A stretch of 64,000 nucleotides of DNA from a bacterium (lineage in GTDB: Bacteria; Actinomycetota; Acidimicrobiia; Spongiisociales; Spongiisociaceae), in the NCBI GenBank assembly GCA_028820935.1, contig JAPPHZ010000038.1, positions 57,436-121,435 on the forward strand. The letters are read 5' to 3'. The notes beneath the pieces are model-generated. The model was not told the DNA's origin. It saw only the letters and a program-made list of their open reading frames with translations, and did no database searches. Below, one piece after another: positions 26,468 to 35,881 of this stretch (its first letter is position 1; each line of letters starts with the position of its first letter). A program made the position numbers and the translations under genes.

Positions 26468-27577
26468 ATGGCACACGAGTTCCGCCTTCCCGATGTGGGA
26501 GAGGGTCTTGTAGATGCGGTGATCGTCTCGTGGTACGTGGACCTGGGCGAGGCGGTGGGGCTCGACCAGCCTCTGGTGGAGGTCGAGACCGACAAGGCGG
26601 TCATCGATATGCCGTCGCCGTTCGCCGGCGTGTTGCTGCACCGAGGCGGGGAGGACGGCGAGACCATAGAGGTCGGGTCGCTCCTCGCGGTGATCGGGGA
26701 GCCCGGCGAGAGATGGGCGCCGGCTGCGGCAGCCTCGGTGGCTGAGGAACCGGCGGCACCGGTGGTGGGTTCCCTGCCGGAGACGGGCGCGGCGCGGCCC
26801 GGGGGGCCTCAAGCCCTGCCGATGGTACGCAAGCTTGCCGAGGAGTTGGGGGTGGACCTGTCCGGTGTCCGGGGCACCGGTCCCTTGGGGCGTGTCACCG
26901 AACAGGACGTCAGGGCCGCCGTTTCCGATCGACCTACCGTTCGAGCGCCGATGTCCCGCTTGCGCCGGAGGATCGCCGAGAACCTGGCGCGCTCGTGGCG
27001 GGAGATACCGCACGTGACCACCTACGGTCACGCAGACTCGGACAACCTGCTCGCGGAGCGCTCACGGCTCGGTAAGCCCCCGGTGGAGGCATTGCTGATC
27101 GCCCGGCTGGTGCCGGTGCTGGTCCGGTTTCCCGCCTTCAACTCGGCGGTCGAAGGCGGCGAGATCGTCGAGCGGCGCTTCCACGACATCGGGTTCGCGG
27201 TCGACACACCCCACGGTTTGGTGGTGGCGGTGGTGCGTGACGCCGGGGACCTGCCGGTCGAGGAGGTCGCCGGGGAGGTTCGACGGCTCGCGGAGGGTGC
27301 GATAAAACGAACCCTGGGCGTGGACGAACTGCGCGGCCAGACCTTCACCATCTCGAACATCGGAGCGGTGGGGGGTGGCCTGGGCACACCGATCATCCCG
27401 TACGGCACCTCCGCCATCCTGTCGGTCGGGAGGGCCGGACTGCGGCCGGTCGTGAGGAACGACCGTCTCGAGATCATTCGCCAGTTCCCCCTCAGCCTCT
27501 CCTACGACCATCGCATCATCGACGGCGCGGAGGGGCGGCGTTTCATAGCGGCGGTGATCGCAGCTCTGGAGAGCTGA
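26468..27577 (+). CDS. pdhC: Dihydrolipoamide acyltransferase E2 component
   Basis: A 369-residue E2 with the three expected parts: a lipoyl domain (lysine in 'VETDKAVIDMPSP', about 36-48), an E3/E1-binding domain ('RKLAEELGVDLSGVRGTGPLGRV' in part, about 120-155) and a catalytic domain ending in 'LSYDHRIIDGAEG' with the HxxxDG motif. Only one lipoyl domain is present and the linkers are short. It is the last gene of the E1a-E1b-E2 operon and transfers the acyl group to CoA. Confidence 0.88.
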   Translation: MAHEFRLPDVGEGLVDAVIVSWYVDLGEAVGLDQPLVEVETDKAVIDMPSPFAGVLLHRGGEDGETIEVGSLLAVIGEPGERWAPAAAASVAEEPAAPVVGSLPETGAARPGGPQALPMVRKLAEELGVDLSGVRGTGPLGRVTEQDVRAAVSDRPTVRAPMSRLRRRIAENLARSWREIPHVTTYGHADSDNLLAERSRLGKPPVEALLIARLVPVLVRFPAFNSAVEGGEIVERRFHDIGFAVDTPHGLVVAVVRDAGDLPVEEVAGEVRRLAEGAIKRTLGVDELRGQTFTISNIGAVGGGLGTPIIPYGTSAILSVGRAGLRPVVRNDRLEIIRQFPLSLSYDHRIIDGAEGRRFIAAVIAALES

Positions 27578-27652
27578 ACCGGTTCCCCGAGTGAGAGCTT
27601 CGCTCCTGAGCCTCTAGCCCCGATTTTTCATGGATGGGGGTTTGTGCGGGTG

Positions 27653-30600
27653 CTAGCTGCAGCCGGTGGTGTCTCCGCAGGTCAGGCAGACGTAGCAGGC
27701 GCCGTTACGGATGGTCATGTGGCCGCATGAGGAGCACACCGGGGCGTCTCCCATCAGGCCTCCGATCATCTGGCCGGCACTCGCAAGGGCGGCTTCCCGG
27801 GTCATCCCCTCTGCCATGCCCGATCCGTTGCCGGTACCCACCGGCACCAGGCTGAGGGGCTGCTGGATGGGGCCGGGCTGATCGGAGTCCACGAACCTGG
27901 CCGCGGTGGCCTGTGCCTCGATGTCGCGTTCCTTGACCGCCTCCGACAGCTTCATCTGGCGACCGGCCTCGGCGGCGATTCCCTTCGGGGGCTCGGGGAG
28001 GTCGCTGCTTGACCGGTCCGGGGGGACCTGGGCCAGTTCGTCCCGATGCAGGTACTCGACCCCGAGCGCCCGGAACACGTAGTCCACGATCGAGTTGGCC
28101 ATCTTGATGTTGGGATGCTTCTCCACGATGCCGCGGGGCTCGAAGGTCTGGTAGACGAAAGTGTCCACGTACTCCTCCAGCGGCACGCCGTACTGGAGGC
28201 CCTTGCTGACCGCTATGGCAAAGCTGGCCAGCACACCCCGGAGCGTGGCGCCCTCCTTCGCCAGGTCGATGAATATCTCACCGAGCGTTCCATCGTCGTA
28301 CTCCCCGCTGCGGAGGAACACCTTGTGGCCACCGACCCGAGCCTCCTGGGTCCACCCCGTCCGGCGGGCCGGTAGCAGGAAGCGGGGACGTGGCTGGTGG
28401 GCGTAGGCCTGGGTGGGTGAGGTGCCGTTGGGCCAGACCCCCCACGCCAGGGCGGACTCGGCCTGCAGCGCCTCGGTGACTTCCTCGCTCTCCTCCTCCG
28501 ACACCCCGTCGTCCGAGGAGGCGGACAGCGGCTGCGAGGCCTTGGAGCCGTCGCGATAGAGGGCCACTGCCTTGACGCCCAACTCCCAGGACATCATGTA
28601 GGCATCCGCCACATCCTCGACTGTGACCTCGTTGGGCATGTTGATCGTCTTGGAGATGGCGCCCGAGATGAACGGCTGGGCGGCGGCCATCATCCTGATG
28701 TGGCCCGTGTGGTGGATGAACCGCTCCCCGTACCGGCCGTTGCGGTTGGCGCAGTCGAACACCGCCAGGTGCTCGGCCCGCAGGTGCGGCGCCCCCTCGA
28801 TGGTCTGCCGGCCGCAGATGAAGTCGTTGGCGGCCCGGATCTGTTGCTTGCTGAAGCCGAGCGCCGGCAGCAACCTGAACTCGAACGTCCCGTACTCCTC
28901 CTCGGTGAAGCCGAGCCGTTCCAAAGTATCGGCGCCCAGCGTGAAGGCGTTGAAGGCGTTCACGAGTTCGAATGCGCCGGGTAGGGCTTTCGCGATCTTG
29001 GCCAGGTCCTCGGCGGTGAATTCCCGCTCCGCCAGGCTCCGGCGGTTGATGTGCGGAGCGTTCTCGAGCGATGAGGTACCCACAACGTAGGCCAGGATCT
29101 CGAGGATCTCGTGCTTCTCATAGCCGAGGCGCCGCAGCGAAGGGGCGATCGACTGGTTGGCGATCTTGAAGTAGCCCCCGCCGGCCAGCTTCTTGAACTT
29201 GACCAGGGCGAAGTCGGGCTCCACCCCGGTGGTATCACAATCCATCACCAACCCGATGGTCCCGGTAGGAGCGAGACAACTTATCTGCGCGTTGCGGTAA
29301 CCGTGTTGTTCGCCCACTCCCAGGGCGCGGTCCCAGGATCGGTGGGCCGCGTCCAGCAGGTCGGCAGGGCAGTGTGACGGGTCGATGGTGCTGACCGTGG
29401 TGCCGACACCCTCGAAGTCCGTCTCGTCGTAGGCCGCCCGACGATGGTTCCGTATCACCCGCAACATGTTTTCGCGGTTCTTCTCGAACCCGGGGAAGGG
29501 GCCCCGCACCTTGGCCATGTCGGCGGAGGTGGCGTAGGCCTCGCCGGTGAGGATGGCGGTCAGCGCGCCGGCGATCGCCCGGCCCTCGTCCGAGTCGTAG
29601 GGGATTCCGGAGCGCATCAGGAGGCTGCCGAGATTGGCATAACCGAGGCCGAGGGTGCGGAAGTCGTACGAGCCCTGGGCGATGGCCCTGGACGGGAAAT
29701 GCGCCATCGTCACCGAGATCTCCAGGACGATCGTCCATAGCCGGATGGCGTGGAGGTAGCCGTCGGTGTTGAACCGGCCGCTTGCGTCATCGAGGAAGGC
29801 GCCGAGGTTGATGCTGGCTAGGTTGCAAGCCGTGTCGTCCAGGAACATGTATTCCGAACAGGGGTTGGACGCCCGGATCTCGCCGTCCGCCGGGCAGGTG
29901 TGCCACTCGTTGATGGTGGTGTGGTATTGCACGCCCGGATCGGCACAGGCCCAGGCGGCGTCCGCGATCTGCTCCCACAGGTCCCTGGCCCGTACCGTCT
30001 TGCTGACGTCACCCTCGAGCCGGTTGATCAGGTCCCAATCGCCGTCCTCGGCGACCGCCTTGATGAAGCGGTCGTCCACCCTTACCGAGTTGTTGGAGTT
30101 CTGGCCCGACACGGTCATGTAGGCCTCACCGTTGAAGTCGGCCGGGAAGCCGCCGTGCTCGATCAGGAGGCGGGCCTTCTGTTCCTCGTCGCGCTTCCAG
30201 GCGATGAACTCCTCGATGTCCGGGTGATCGGTGTCGAGGATGACCATCTTGGCGGCCCGCCGGGTGGTGCCGCCGGACTTGATCGCCCCCGCCGCCCGGT
30301 CTCCGATCTTGAGGAACGACATGAGCCCCGAGCTCTTCCCGCCGCCCGCCAGCGGCTCGCCCTCGGCCCGGAGGTTGGAGAAGTTGGAGCCGGTGCCGGA
30401 TCCCATCTTGAAGAGACGGGCTTCCCGGACCCAAAGGTCCATGATCCCGCCGTCGTTGACCAGGTCGTCGGCCACCGACTGGATGAAGCAGGCGTGGGGC
30501 GCCGGCCTGGAATAGGCGTCGGGGGAGGGGAGTACCTCGCCGGTCTCCTCATCGACATACCAGAACCCCTGCCGCGTGCCGGTGATGCCGTACTTGTGCG

Positions 30601-31060
30601 ACAGGCCGGTGTTGAACCACTGCGGGCTGTTGGGCGCCGCCATCTGGTTGGCGAGCATGTACTTGATCTCGTCCTCGAAGGTCTGGGCGTCGGCGGGGCC
30701 TCCGAAGTAGCCGTAGCCCTCTCCCCAGTGCCGCCAGGTTTCGGCGAGCCGGTTGAAGACGTCCTTGGCGGAGTGCTCCGACCCCAGCACGGGGTTGCCT
30801 TCCGAATCCAGCACCGGATCGCCGTCTGCGTCCAACTGGGGCACGCCGGCCTTGCGGAAGTACTTCGAGACGATGATGTCGGTGGCCACCTGCGACCAGG
30901 TGGCGGGGACCTCGGCGTCGTCCATCTCGAAGACCACCGAGCCGTCCGGATTGACGATCCGCGACTCGCGGCGGGTCCAGGCGATTCCCTCGTACGGGTC
31001 GCGGCCTTCGGTCGTGAACAGACGCTGCATCCGAAGTCCATCTCCCCGTTCCGCCATCAT
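27653..31060 (-). CDS. nrdJ: Adenosylcobalamin-dependent (class II) ribonucleotide reductase
   Basis: A 1135-residue class II RNR. Active-site sequences include 'NPCSEYMFLDDTACNLASINLG' (in part), 'SCLAPTGTIGLVMDCDTTG', 'PNSPQWFNTGL' and 'PMSWELG'-type helices near 'ADAYMMSWELGVKA'. The C-terminus carries a TSCPD-like domain and Cys pairs 'CSSCGHM' and 'CYVCLTCGDTTGC' that pass electrons or bind zinc. It reduces ribonucleotides using coenzyme B12, independent of oxygen. Two consecutive ATGs (31060, 31057) follow AAAGGAG. A promoter and palindrome lie upstream; no cobalamin riboswitch was recognised. Confidence 0.9.
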   Translation of the reverse strand: MMAERGDGLRMQRLFTTEGRDPYEGIAWTRRESRIVNPDGSVVFEMDDAEVPATWSQVATDIIVSKYFRKAGVPQLDADGDPVLDSEGNPVLGSEHSAKDVFNRLAETWRHWGEGYGYFGGPADAQTFEDEIKYMLANQMAAPNSPQWFNTGLSHKYGITGTRQGFWYVDEETGEVLPSPDAYSRPAPHACFIQSVADDLVNDGGIMDLWVREARLFKMGSGTGSNFSNLRAEGEPLAGGGKSSGLMSFLKIGDRAAGAIKSGGTTRRAAKMVILDTDHPDIEEFIAWKRDEEQKARLLIEHGGFPADFNGEAYMTVSGQNSNNSVRVDDRFIKAVAEDGDWDLINRLEGDVSKTVRARDLWEQIADAAWACADPGVQYHTTINEWHTCPADGEIRASNPCSEYMFLDDTACNLASINLGAFLDDASGRFNTDGYLHAIRLWTIVLEISVTMAHFPSRAIAQGSYDFRTLGLGYANLGSLLMRSGIPYDSDEGRAIAGALTAILTGEAYATSADMAKVRGPFPGFEKNRENMLRVIRNHRRAAYDETDFEGVGTTVSTIDPSHCPADLLDAAHRSWDRALGVGEQHGYRNAQISCLAPTGTIGLVMDCDTTGVEPDFALVKFKKLAGGGYFKIANQSIAPSLRRLGYEKHEILEILAYVVGTSSLENAPHINRRSLAEREFTAEDLAKIAKALPGAFELVNAFNAFTLGADTLERLGFTEEEYGTFEFRLLPALGFSKQQIRAANDFICGRQTIEGAPHLRAEHLAVFDCANRNGRYGERFIHHTGHIRMMAAAQPFISGAISKTINMPNEVTVEDVADAYMMSWELGVKAVALYRDGSKASQPLSASSDDGVSEEESEEVTEALQAESALAWGVWPNGTSPTQAYAHQPRPRFLLPARRTGWTQEARVGGHKVFLRSGEYDDGTLGEIFIDLAKEGATLRGVLASFAIAVSKGLQYGVPLEEYVDTFVYQTFEPRGIVEKHPNIKMANSIVDYVFRALGVEYLHRDELAQVPPDRSSSDLPEPPKGIAAEAGRQMKLSEAVKERDIEAQATAARFVDSDQPGPIQQPLSLVPVGTGNGSGMAEGMTREAALASAGQMIGGLMGDAPVCSSCGHMTIRNGACYVCLTCGDTTGCS

Positions 31061-31183
31061 CGCACTCCTTTCGATTAGAGTCCGGGGCACCGCCGAGAGC
31101 CCCCACTCTTCGCTCGCCACACGCCGATACGCCTTATTGCCGGTACCTCGACCGGCCCCCGATCATGGCGGTCGGGTCAGTCA

Positions 31184-31199
31184 TGCCCGAGATCGGGCA
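31184..31199. promoter_or_regulatory. Perfect 16-bp palindrome at the nrdJ transcription start
   Basis: TGCCCGA-GA-TCGGGCA, two perfect 7-bp arms with a 2-bp centre. It begins about where transcription from the predicted promoter would start, so it could be an operator or a short 5'-UTR hairpin. It matches neither the NrdR box nor the actinobacterial LexA box that I know. Confidence 0.5.
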
Positions 31200-31203
31200 T
31201 ACC

Positions 31204-31232
31204 AGTGTAATACCATGGATGTAATTATTCAA
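31204..31232 (-). promoter_or_regulatory. Sigma-70-type promoter candidate for nrdJ
   Basis: On the minus strand TTGAAT (31232-31227) and TACACT (31209-31204) are spaced 17 bp apart in an AT-rich pocket, each a four-of-six match to consensus. The start site would fall near 31198, giving an untranslated leader of about 140 nt before nrdJ. Confidence 0.5.
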
Positions 31233-31471
31233 CTGGTTTCCGTGCCGTCGCCGGCCCTGAGGTCAAATAATTCCCCGGCCCGGAGATGTCTAGCTTGCCT
31301 GTTCGCCTTGCCGGCGCCCCGCGCGATGAACCGCGCCGGTGGGTGGGAAGTGCGATCCGGGCAGCGCCGAGCTTCGTGGCGCGGTCCGGACCGACGGGGG
31401 AAGAGGGGAAGAGAGGGCACACGGCCGGGGAAGTCGGCATCACCATACAGGCTCTGCTGTCGTCCGCCCGC

Positions 31472-32275
31472 CTACTCGTCCATCCGTTTTTTGTCTTTCT
31501 GGACATGGGTACGCGGGTAGAGGGTCTCCGTGTGGCCATCCACCGAGATGACCTGGCCGCTGATTCGCTTTCCTCGCGCCGAGGCCAGGAAGACGACCAT
31601 GCCGGCTACCTCCTCAGGATCGACGAAGGTTCCCATCGAGGTCCCCGCCGCGTATAGGGAACGTATCTCCTCCCTGGACCGCCCCTCCGCATCGGCGTGG
31701 GCGGCGATCACCCGATCCATGCGGTCTCCGGTGATGGCGCCCGGAGCGATGGCGTTCACCCGGATGCCGTGGCGTCCGAGTTCCATCGCCAGGGTCTTGG
31801 TCAGGCCGATCACGCCGAACTTGGCCGCCACGTACGGCGCCCGGTGCGGCATGCCGTGGAATCCGGCCGTGGACGAGATGTTGACGATGACGCCGCATTG
31901 CTGCCGCTTCATGGCGGGGATGACACGCCGGGCGCAGTGGAACTGGCCGTCAAGGCCCACCGCCAGGCACCGGCGCCACTCGTCCGGGGTGATTTCCTCG
32001 AGAGGCTTGGTGGGCCCGGCTATCCCCGCATTGTTGACCAGCAGGTCGATCCCTGCGGCGGCGATCGGGTCCAGCCAGGCCGCCACCGCATCCGGATCCG
32101 TCACGTCCACCCGAGCGCCTTCCACTGCGGACGGCAGGCCGGACAGCGCCCGTTCGTCGATGTCGCACACGAAAACGGTGGCGCCCTCGCCGACCAGCGC
32201 ACCGGCAATGGCCAGGCCGAGCCCGCCGGCGCCCGCGGTCACCACGGCTCGCTGTCCGTCGAGGCGCGTGTCCAT
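31472..32275 (-). CDS. SDR family oxidoreductase
   Basis: A 267-residue short-chain dehydrogenase: TAGAGGLG coenzyme motif, acidic 'VCDIDE' implying NAD(H), 'LLVNNAGIAG', catalytic Ser in 'NISSTAG', YxxxK in 'PYVAAKFG', and 'VNAIAPGAITGDRM'. The C-terminal extension ends in a basic 'HVQKDKKRMDE' tail. It lies upstream of nrdJ on the same strand but 400 bp away, so it is probably independent. Substrate unknown. Confidence 0.83.
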   Translation of the reverse strand: MDTRLDGQRAVVTAGAGGLGLAIAGALVGEGATVFVCDIDERALSGLPSAVEGARVDVTDPDAVAAWLDPIAAAGIDLLVNNAGIAGPTKPLEEITPDEWRRCLAVGLDGQFHCARRVIPAMKRQQCGVIVNISSTAGFHGMPHRAPYVAAKFGVIGLTKTLAMELGRHGIRVNAIAPGAITGDRMDRVIAAHADAEGRSREEIRSLYAAGTSMGTFVDPEEVAGMVVFLASARGKRISGQVISVDGHTETLYPRTHVQKDKKRMDE

Positions 32276-32371
32276 GCCCGGAGGTTATCGGCCGGCGCTC
32301 GCTCCGGGCGGCGGGAAGGCCTGCCATTGACGCCGGTCCATTCGCCCCCTCGCCCCGATACAATCCGTGCC

Positions 32372-33508
32372 ATGGATCTCTACGCCCGCGTCAACATCCT
32401 CGAAGGCCGGGCGGTCCGTCTCGGTAGGGGCAGCCTCGACGATGTGATCTCGCTCGATGCCGACCCGATCAACCGCGCCAGGGGTTGGGCCGACATGGGA
32501 GTGGATCGTCTCCTCGTGGTCGATCTCGACGCGGCCGCCTACCGCTCCTACCGCAACCGTCCCCTGATCGACCGCATGCTGAGCGCGCTCGACGTGCCGA
32601 TCGTGGTGGCGGGTGGGATCCGCTCCGAGCGCGAAGCCGCCCGGCTCATCGAGCAGGGCGCCTGGAAGGTGACCATGGGCACGGCCGCCATCGAGACCCC
32701 CACCATGGTCTGGGACCTGTGCCGTGACTTCCCCGGCCGGATGATGGTGTCGCTCGATGTGCTCGGCAACGAGGAACTCGTCACCGAGGGGTGGACGTCC
32801 GACTCGGGCCGGTTCATGGAAGAGGTGATGCTCGAGATGGCCTCGTGCGGGGTGAGCGGGTTCTTCGTGACCGACGCCCGCCGGGATGTTCTCTCGGAAC
32901 GTCCCAACCTCGACATCCTCCGGACAGCCCTGGAGTACATCGACGAGCCGGTGGTCGCCTCGGGCGGCGTGCGGAACGTGGACGACCTCCGCGCCCTGAC
33001 TTCGATCGATGTCGAGGGCCGTAGCCTCGCCGGAGTGGTGGTGGGCCGCGAGGTCACCGAAGGACGCTTCACGGTCGGCCAGGCCAAGGCGGTTCTCGGC
33101 GGGCCAGGAGCACCGCTCTCCCGGGTGCTACAGCTCCGGGTTGTGATCCCGTGCAGCGACCTGGGCCGGAGCATCGACTTCTACCAGAGCACTCTCGGTT
33201 TCGCCCGCATCGAGACAGCCGCATCCCACGGACCCGGAGCGGACGGGGCGACCGGCACGAGAGTCCTGCTGGACGTGGGTGTCGACTCCGTGCTGGAACT
33301 GGTGCCCGAGGGCGACCCCGGGCAGGTCCGGTATCCATGCCGGCTGGTCTTCGTGGTGGATGACGCGGAAGCCCGCCGGGATCAGGTCGAAGCCCTCGGC
33401 CACACCACCGGTCCCGCGGCCGGAGAGTCCCCCGGAGCCTTCGAGGTCGAGGCTCCGGACGGTGTTACCGTGATCATCTCCGAACCTCTCGGGGTACGAA
33501 CTCCGTAG
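32372..33508 (+). CDS. HisA/PriA-like barrel fused to a VOC (glyoxalase-fold) domain
   Basis: A 378-residue two-domain protein. Residues about 1-245 are a HisA-type (beta-alpha)8 barrel with both phosphate-binding halves ('PIVVAGGIRSEREAARLI', 'PVVASGGVRNVDDLRAL') and the second catalytic-type Asp in 'VSLDVLGNEELVTEGW'. The first catalytic Asp (D8 of HisA) is Asn8 here ('ARVNILEGRAVRL'). Residues about 250-378 form a VOC domain ('VVIPCSDLGRSIDFYQSTLGFARIE'). No his genes are nearby. It is probably not the ordinary ProFAR isomerase; function unknown. Confidence 0.75.
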   Translation: MDLYARVNILEGRAVRLGRGSLDDVISLDADPINRARGWADMGVDRLLVVDLDAAAYRSYRNRPLIDRMLSALDVPIVVAGGIRSEREAARLIEQGAWKVTMGTAAIETPTMVWDLCRDFPGRMMVSLDVLGNEELVTEGWTSDSGRFMEEVMLEMASCGVSGFFVTDARRDVLSERPNLDILRTALEYIDEPVVASGGVRNVDDLRALTSIDVEGRSLAGVVVGREVTEGRFTVGQAKAVLGGPGAPLSRVLQLRVVIPCSDLGRSIDFYQSTLGFARIETAASHGPGADGATGTRVLLDVGVDSVLELVPEGDPGQVRYPCRLVFVVDDAEARRDQVEALGHTTGPAAGESPGAFEVEAPDGVTVIISEPLGVRTP

Positions 33509-33554
33509 ACCGCATTCCGGCGAGCAATCGCCTGCTGAACCGAGGAGGGCCGTG

Positions 33555-34331
33555 GTGAAGATCGGCTCGGGAAGATTCCGTCTGCTGCTGCTGTCGATGG
33601 TCGGCGCCCTGCTGCTGACCGCATGCGAGTTCCGTCTCTTCGCCGATCTCGTGATCGAGGAGGACGAGAGCGGTTCGGTTGCGGTCGAGCTGTCCATGGA
33701 CGATGCCCTCGCCTCGCTGCTCGGTGCCGAATTCGGTGGCGAGTTGCCGATCGGAGAGGAGATGGTTCCGGACGGCTGGAGCGTCGCGGCCGTCTCCGAT
33801 GCCGGATACGAAGGCATCCGCGCCACCGTCCCCTTCGAGTCGTTGACCGGGCTGCATGGACATCTGTCCGACCTGGCGGCGACGGGAGGCGAGTTGAACG
33901 GTCTGGGATTGCTTGACTTCCTGGCCGCCGGCCTGCCCACCCGGGAGGGCGACTCGTTCCGGTTCAGCCTGACCATCCCGGCCGGCGTGGAGGGGTTGTT
34001 GGGAGAGGGCCTGGCGGACAGCCCCCTACCGGTGGACCTCTCCATGATCGACCAGGTGTTGGACATCCGCGTCAGCGTGATGCTGCCCGGCGAGATCGTC
34101 TCCCACAATGGCGACCTGCACACCGGAAGCCTGGTGGTCTGGAACCTCTCCGTCACCGACTCCGGGCGCACGCTCGAGGCCGAGTCAAGGCTCCCGCCGT
34201 CCGGGGTGCGTACGGCCATCGTCTGGATGGCGGTGGCGGCGGCCCTGATCGTCGTTATCGTTCTGGTCGTGATGGTCGCGTCCCGGCGGCGACGGATCAG
34301 GTCGGCCGAGCCGGGTGCGGGAGGGTACTGA
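33555..34331 (+). CDS. LppM-like lipoprotein
   Basis: A 258-residue envelope protein. The N-terminal signal ends in the lipobox 'LLLTAC' (Cys about 24). The beta-rich middle ('LVIEEDESGSVAVELSMDD', 'GYEGIRATVPFESL', 'FRFSLTIPAG') resembles the LppM domain, and one C-terminal membrane helix with an Arg-rich cytoplasmic tail follows. LppM of mycobacteria affects phagosome interaction; the role here is unknown. The second of two GTG codons (33555) has the better spacing from GAGGAGGG. It precedes guaB1. Confidence 0.7.
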   Translation: MKIGSGRFRLLLLSMVGALLLTACEFRLFADLVIEEDESGSVAVELSMDDALASLLGAEFGGELPIGEEMVPDGWSVAAVSDAGYEGIRATVPFESLTGLHGHLSDLAATGGELNGLGLLDFLAAGLPTREGDSFRFSLTIPAGVEGLLGEGLADSPLPVDLSMIDQVLDIRVSVMLPGEIVSHNGDLHTGSLVVWNLSVTDSGRTLEAESRLPPSGVRTAIVWMAVAAALIVVIVLVVMVASRRRRIRSAEPGAGGY

Positions 34332-34389
34332 AAATGTCCGGTCAGCCCGACACGCGGATGATCCGGCGGTTCGCTACGGGGAGCAGATC

Positions 34390-35829
34390 ATGAGGCTCAT
34401 CGAGGGGCTGGTGGTGGACCGCGAGCTCACCTATTCGGACGTCTTCCTCGTGCCCTCCTTCTCGGACATCTCATCCCGGATGGATGTCGATCTCACCCCG
34501 CCGGACGGAGTCGGCACCAGCATCCCGGTCGTGGTGGCCAACATGACGGCGATTTCGGGCCGTCGCATGGCCGAGACGGTGGCCCGTCGCGGCGGCCTGG
34601 CCGTGTTCCCCCAGGACGTGGAGATCGAAGCCATCGCCGACATGACGTCCGCCGTCAAGAGTGCGGACACGGTGCTGGACACCGCCATCACCCTGACCCC
34701 TCACGACAACGTCAACACGGCGAGGGCATTGATCAACAAGCGGGCGCACGGGGCGGCCATCGTGGTGGATGAGAGGGGCCGTCCGGTGGGGATCTTCACC
34801 GAGGGTGACCAGGAGGGCGCCGACCCGTTCACCCACCTGTCGGAGGTGATGTCGCACGAGCCGATCGTCCTTCCCGCCTGGCTGGATCCCGAGGCCATGT
34901 TCGAGGAGCTGGCCGAGCGCCGGGTGCCCCTGGCGCCGGTGGTGGACGAGTCGGGGATACTGGTCGGCGTCATCACCCGTCCGGGCGCCCTGCGCGCCAC
35001 CGTGTACGAGCCGGCTACCGACCACCAGGGCCGGCTGCTCGTGGCCGCCGCGGTCGGGATCAGCGGAGATGCCGGCGCCCAGGCGGCCGGATTGTCGGAG
35101 GTCGGGGTGGACGTGGTGGTGGTCGATACCGCCCACGGTCATCAGGCCCGGATGATCGAGGTCTTGAAGGAAGTCCGGGCGGTGGTAGATGACCGTCCGG
35201 TCGTGGCCGGCAACGTGGTGACAGCCCAGGCCGTCACGGACCTCATCGACGCCGGCGCCGACATCGTCAAGGTCGGGGTGGGGCCCGGCGCCATGTGCAC
35301 CACCCGGATGATGACCGGCGTAGGCCGTCCCCAGTTCTCGGCGGTGGTGGAGTGCGCCGCGGCGGCCCGATCCCGCGGGCGGCATGTTTGGGCCGACGGA
35401 GGGGTGCGCGACCCGAGGGACGTGGCCCTGGCCCTGGCTGCCGGCGCGTCGGCGGCCATGGTCGGCTCGTGGTTCGCCGGCACCTACGAGTCGGCCGCTC
35501 CCACCCTGTCAGACGTGGAGGGCAACGTCTACAAGGAGAACTACGGCATGGCTTCCCGCCAGGCGGTCAAGCGGCGCACCGCCAAGGACACCGCCTACCA
35601 GCGGGGACTGAAGACCATGTTCGAGGAGGGTATCTCCGAAGGCCGCATGTATCTCAGCTCCGAGGCGCCCGGCGTGGAGGACCTGCTCGATCGGATCACG
35701 GCCGGGGTGAGATCGTCCTTCACCTACGCGGGTGCCCGCACGATCGACGAGTTCCACCGACGGGCGGTGATCGGGGTCCAGTCCTCGGCCGGGTATTCCG
35801 AGGGTCAGCCGCTCCACGACGGCTGGTAA
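34390..35829 (+). CDS. guaB1: GuaB1-family IMP dehydrogenase-related protein (likely GMP reductase)
   Basis: A 479-residue IMPDH/GMPR-family barrel with an inserted CBS pair (about residues 95-205; 'GIFTEGDQEGADPFTHLSEVM' in part). The catalytic loop is 'GVGPGAMCTTRMMTGVG' with the thioimidate Cys, and the flap has 'YRGLKTMFEEG'-like 'YQRGLKTMFEEGI'. Actinobacterial GuaB1 proteins have been shown to act as GMP reductases, salvaging GMP to IMP. ATG 34390 fits the domain start; an upstream in-frame extension has no conserved sequence. Confidence 0.88.
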   Translation: MRLIEGLVVDRELTYSDVFLVPSFSDISSRMDVDLTPPDGVGTSIPVVVANMTAISGRRMAETVARRGGLAVFPQDVEIEAIADMTSAVKSADTVLDTAITLTPHDNVNTARALINKRAHGAAIVVDERGRPVGIFTEGDQEGADPFTHLSEVMSHEPIVLPAWLDPEAMFEELAERRVPLAPVVDESGILVGVITRPGALRATVYEPATDHQGRLLVAAAVGISGDAGAQAAGLSEVGVDVVVVDTAHGHQARMIEVLKEVRAVVDDRPVVAGNVVTAQAVTDLIDAGADIVKVGVGPGAMCTTRMMTGVGRPQFSAVVECAAAARSRGRHVWADGGVRDPRDVALALAAGASAAMVGSWFAGTYESAAPTLSDVEGNVYKENYGMASRQAVKRRTAKDTAYQRGLKTMFEEGISEGRMYLSSEAPGVEDLLDRITAGVRSSFTYAGARTIDEFHRRAVIGVQSSAGYSEGQPLHDGW

Positions 35830-35881
35830 CCAGCGACGATTGTCGCGGTAGCGGCGCCGATTGCGAGTAGCCTCAGTATCG

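Larger units (their letters stand above)
31061..31471. other. 411-bp intergenic region upstream of nrdJ
   Basis: This stretch separates nrdJ from the SDR gene that runs toward it on the same strand. It holds a promoter and a perfect palindrome for nrdJ (separate entries) and AT-rich patches around 31205-31275. I see no B12-box-like conserved core and no further gene. Confidence 0.5.

Noticed and set aside
27578..27652. Terminator between pdhC and nrdJ ends
   Set aside because: CCCC/GGGG segments around a T-run at 27618-27641 do not form a convincing stem followed by T residues.
29900..31078. 392-codon plus-strand frame opposite nrdJ
   Set aside because: It mirrors the conserved RNR frame and has no motifs or ribosome-binding site; a shadow.
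31061..31471. Cobalamin riboswitch before the B12-dependent RNR
   Set aside because: I could not find the conserved B12-box core or the expected multi-stem layout; only a promoter and a palindrome.
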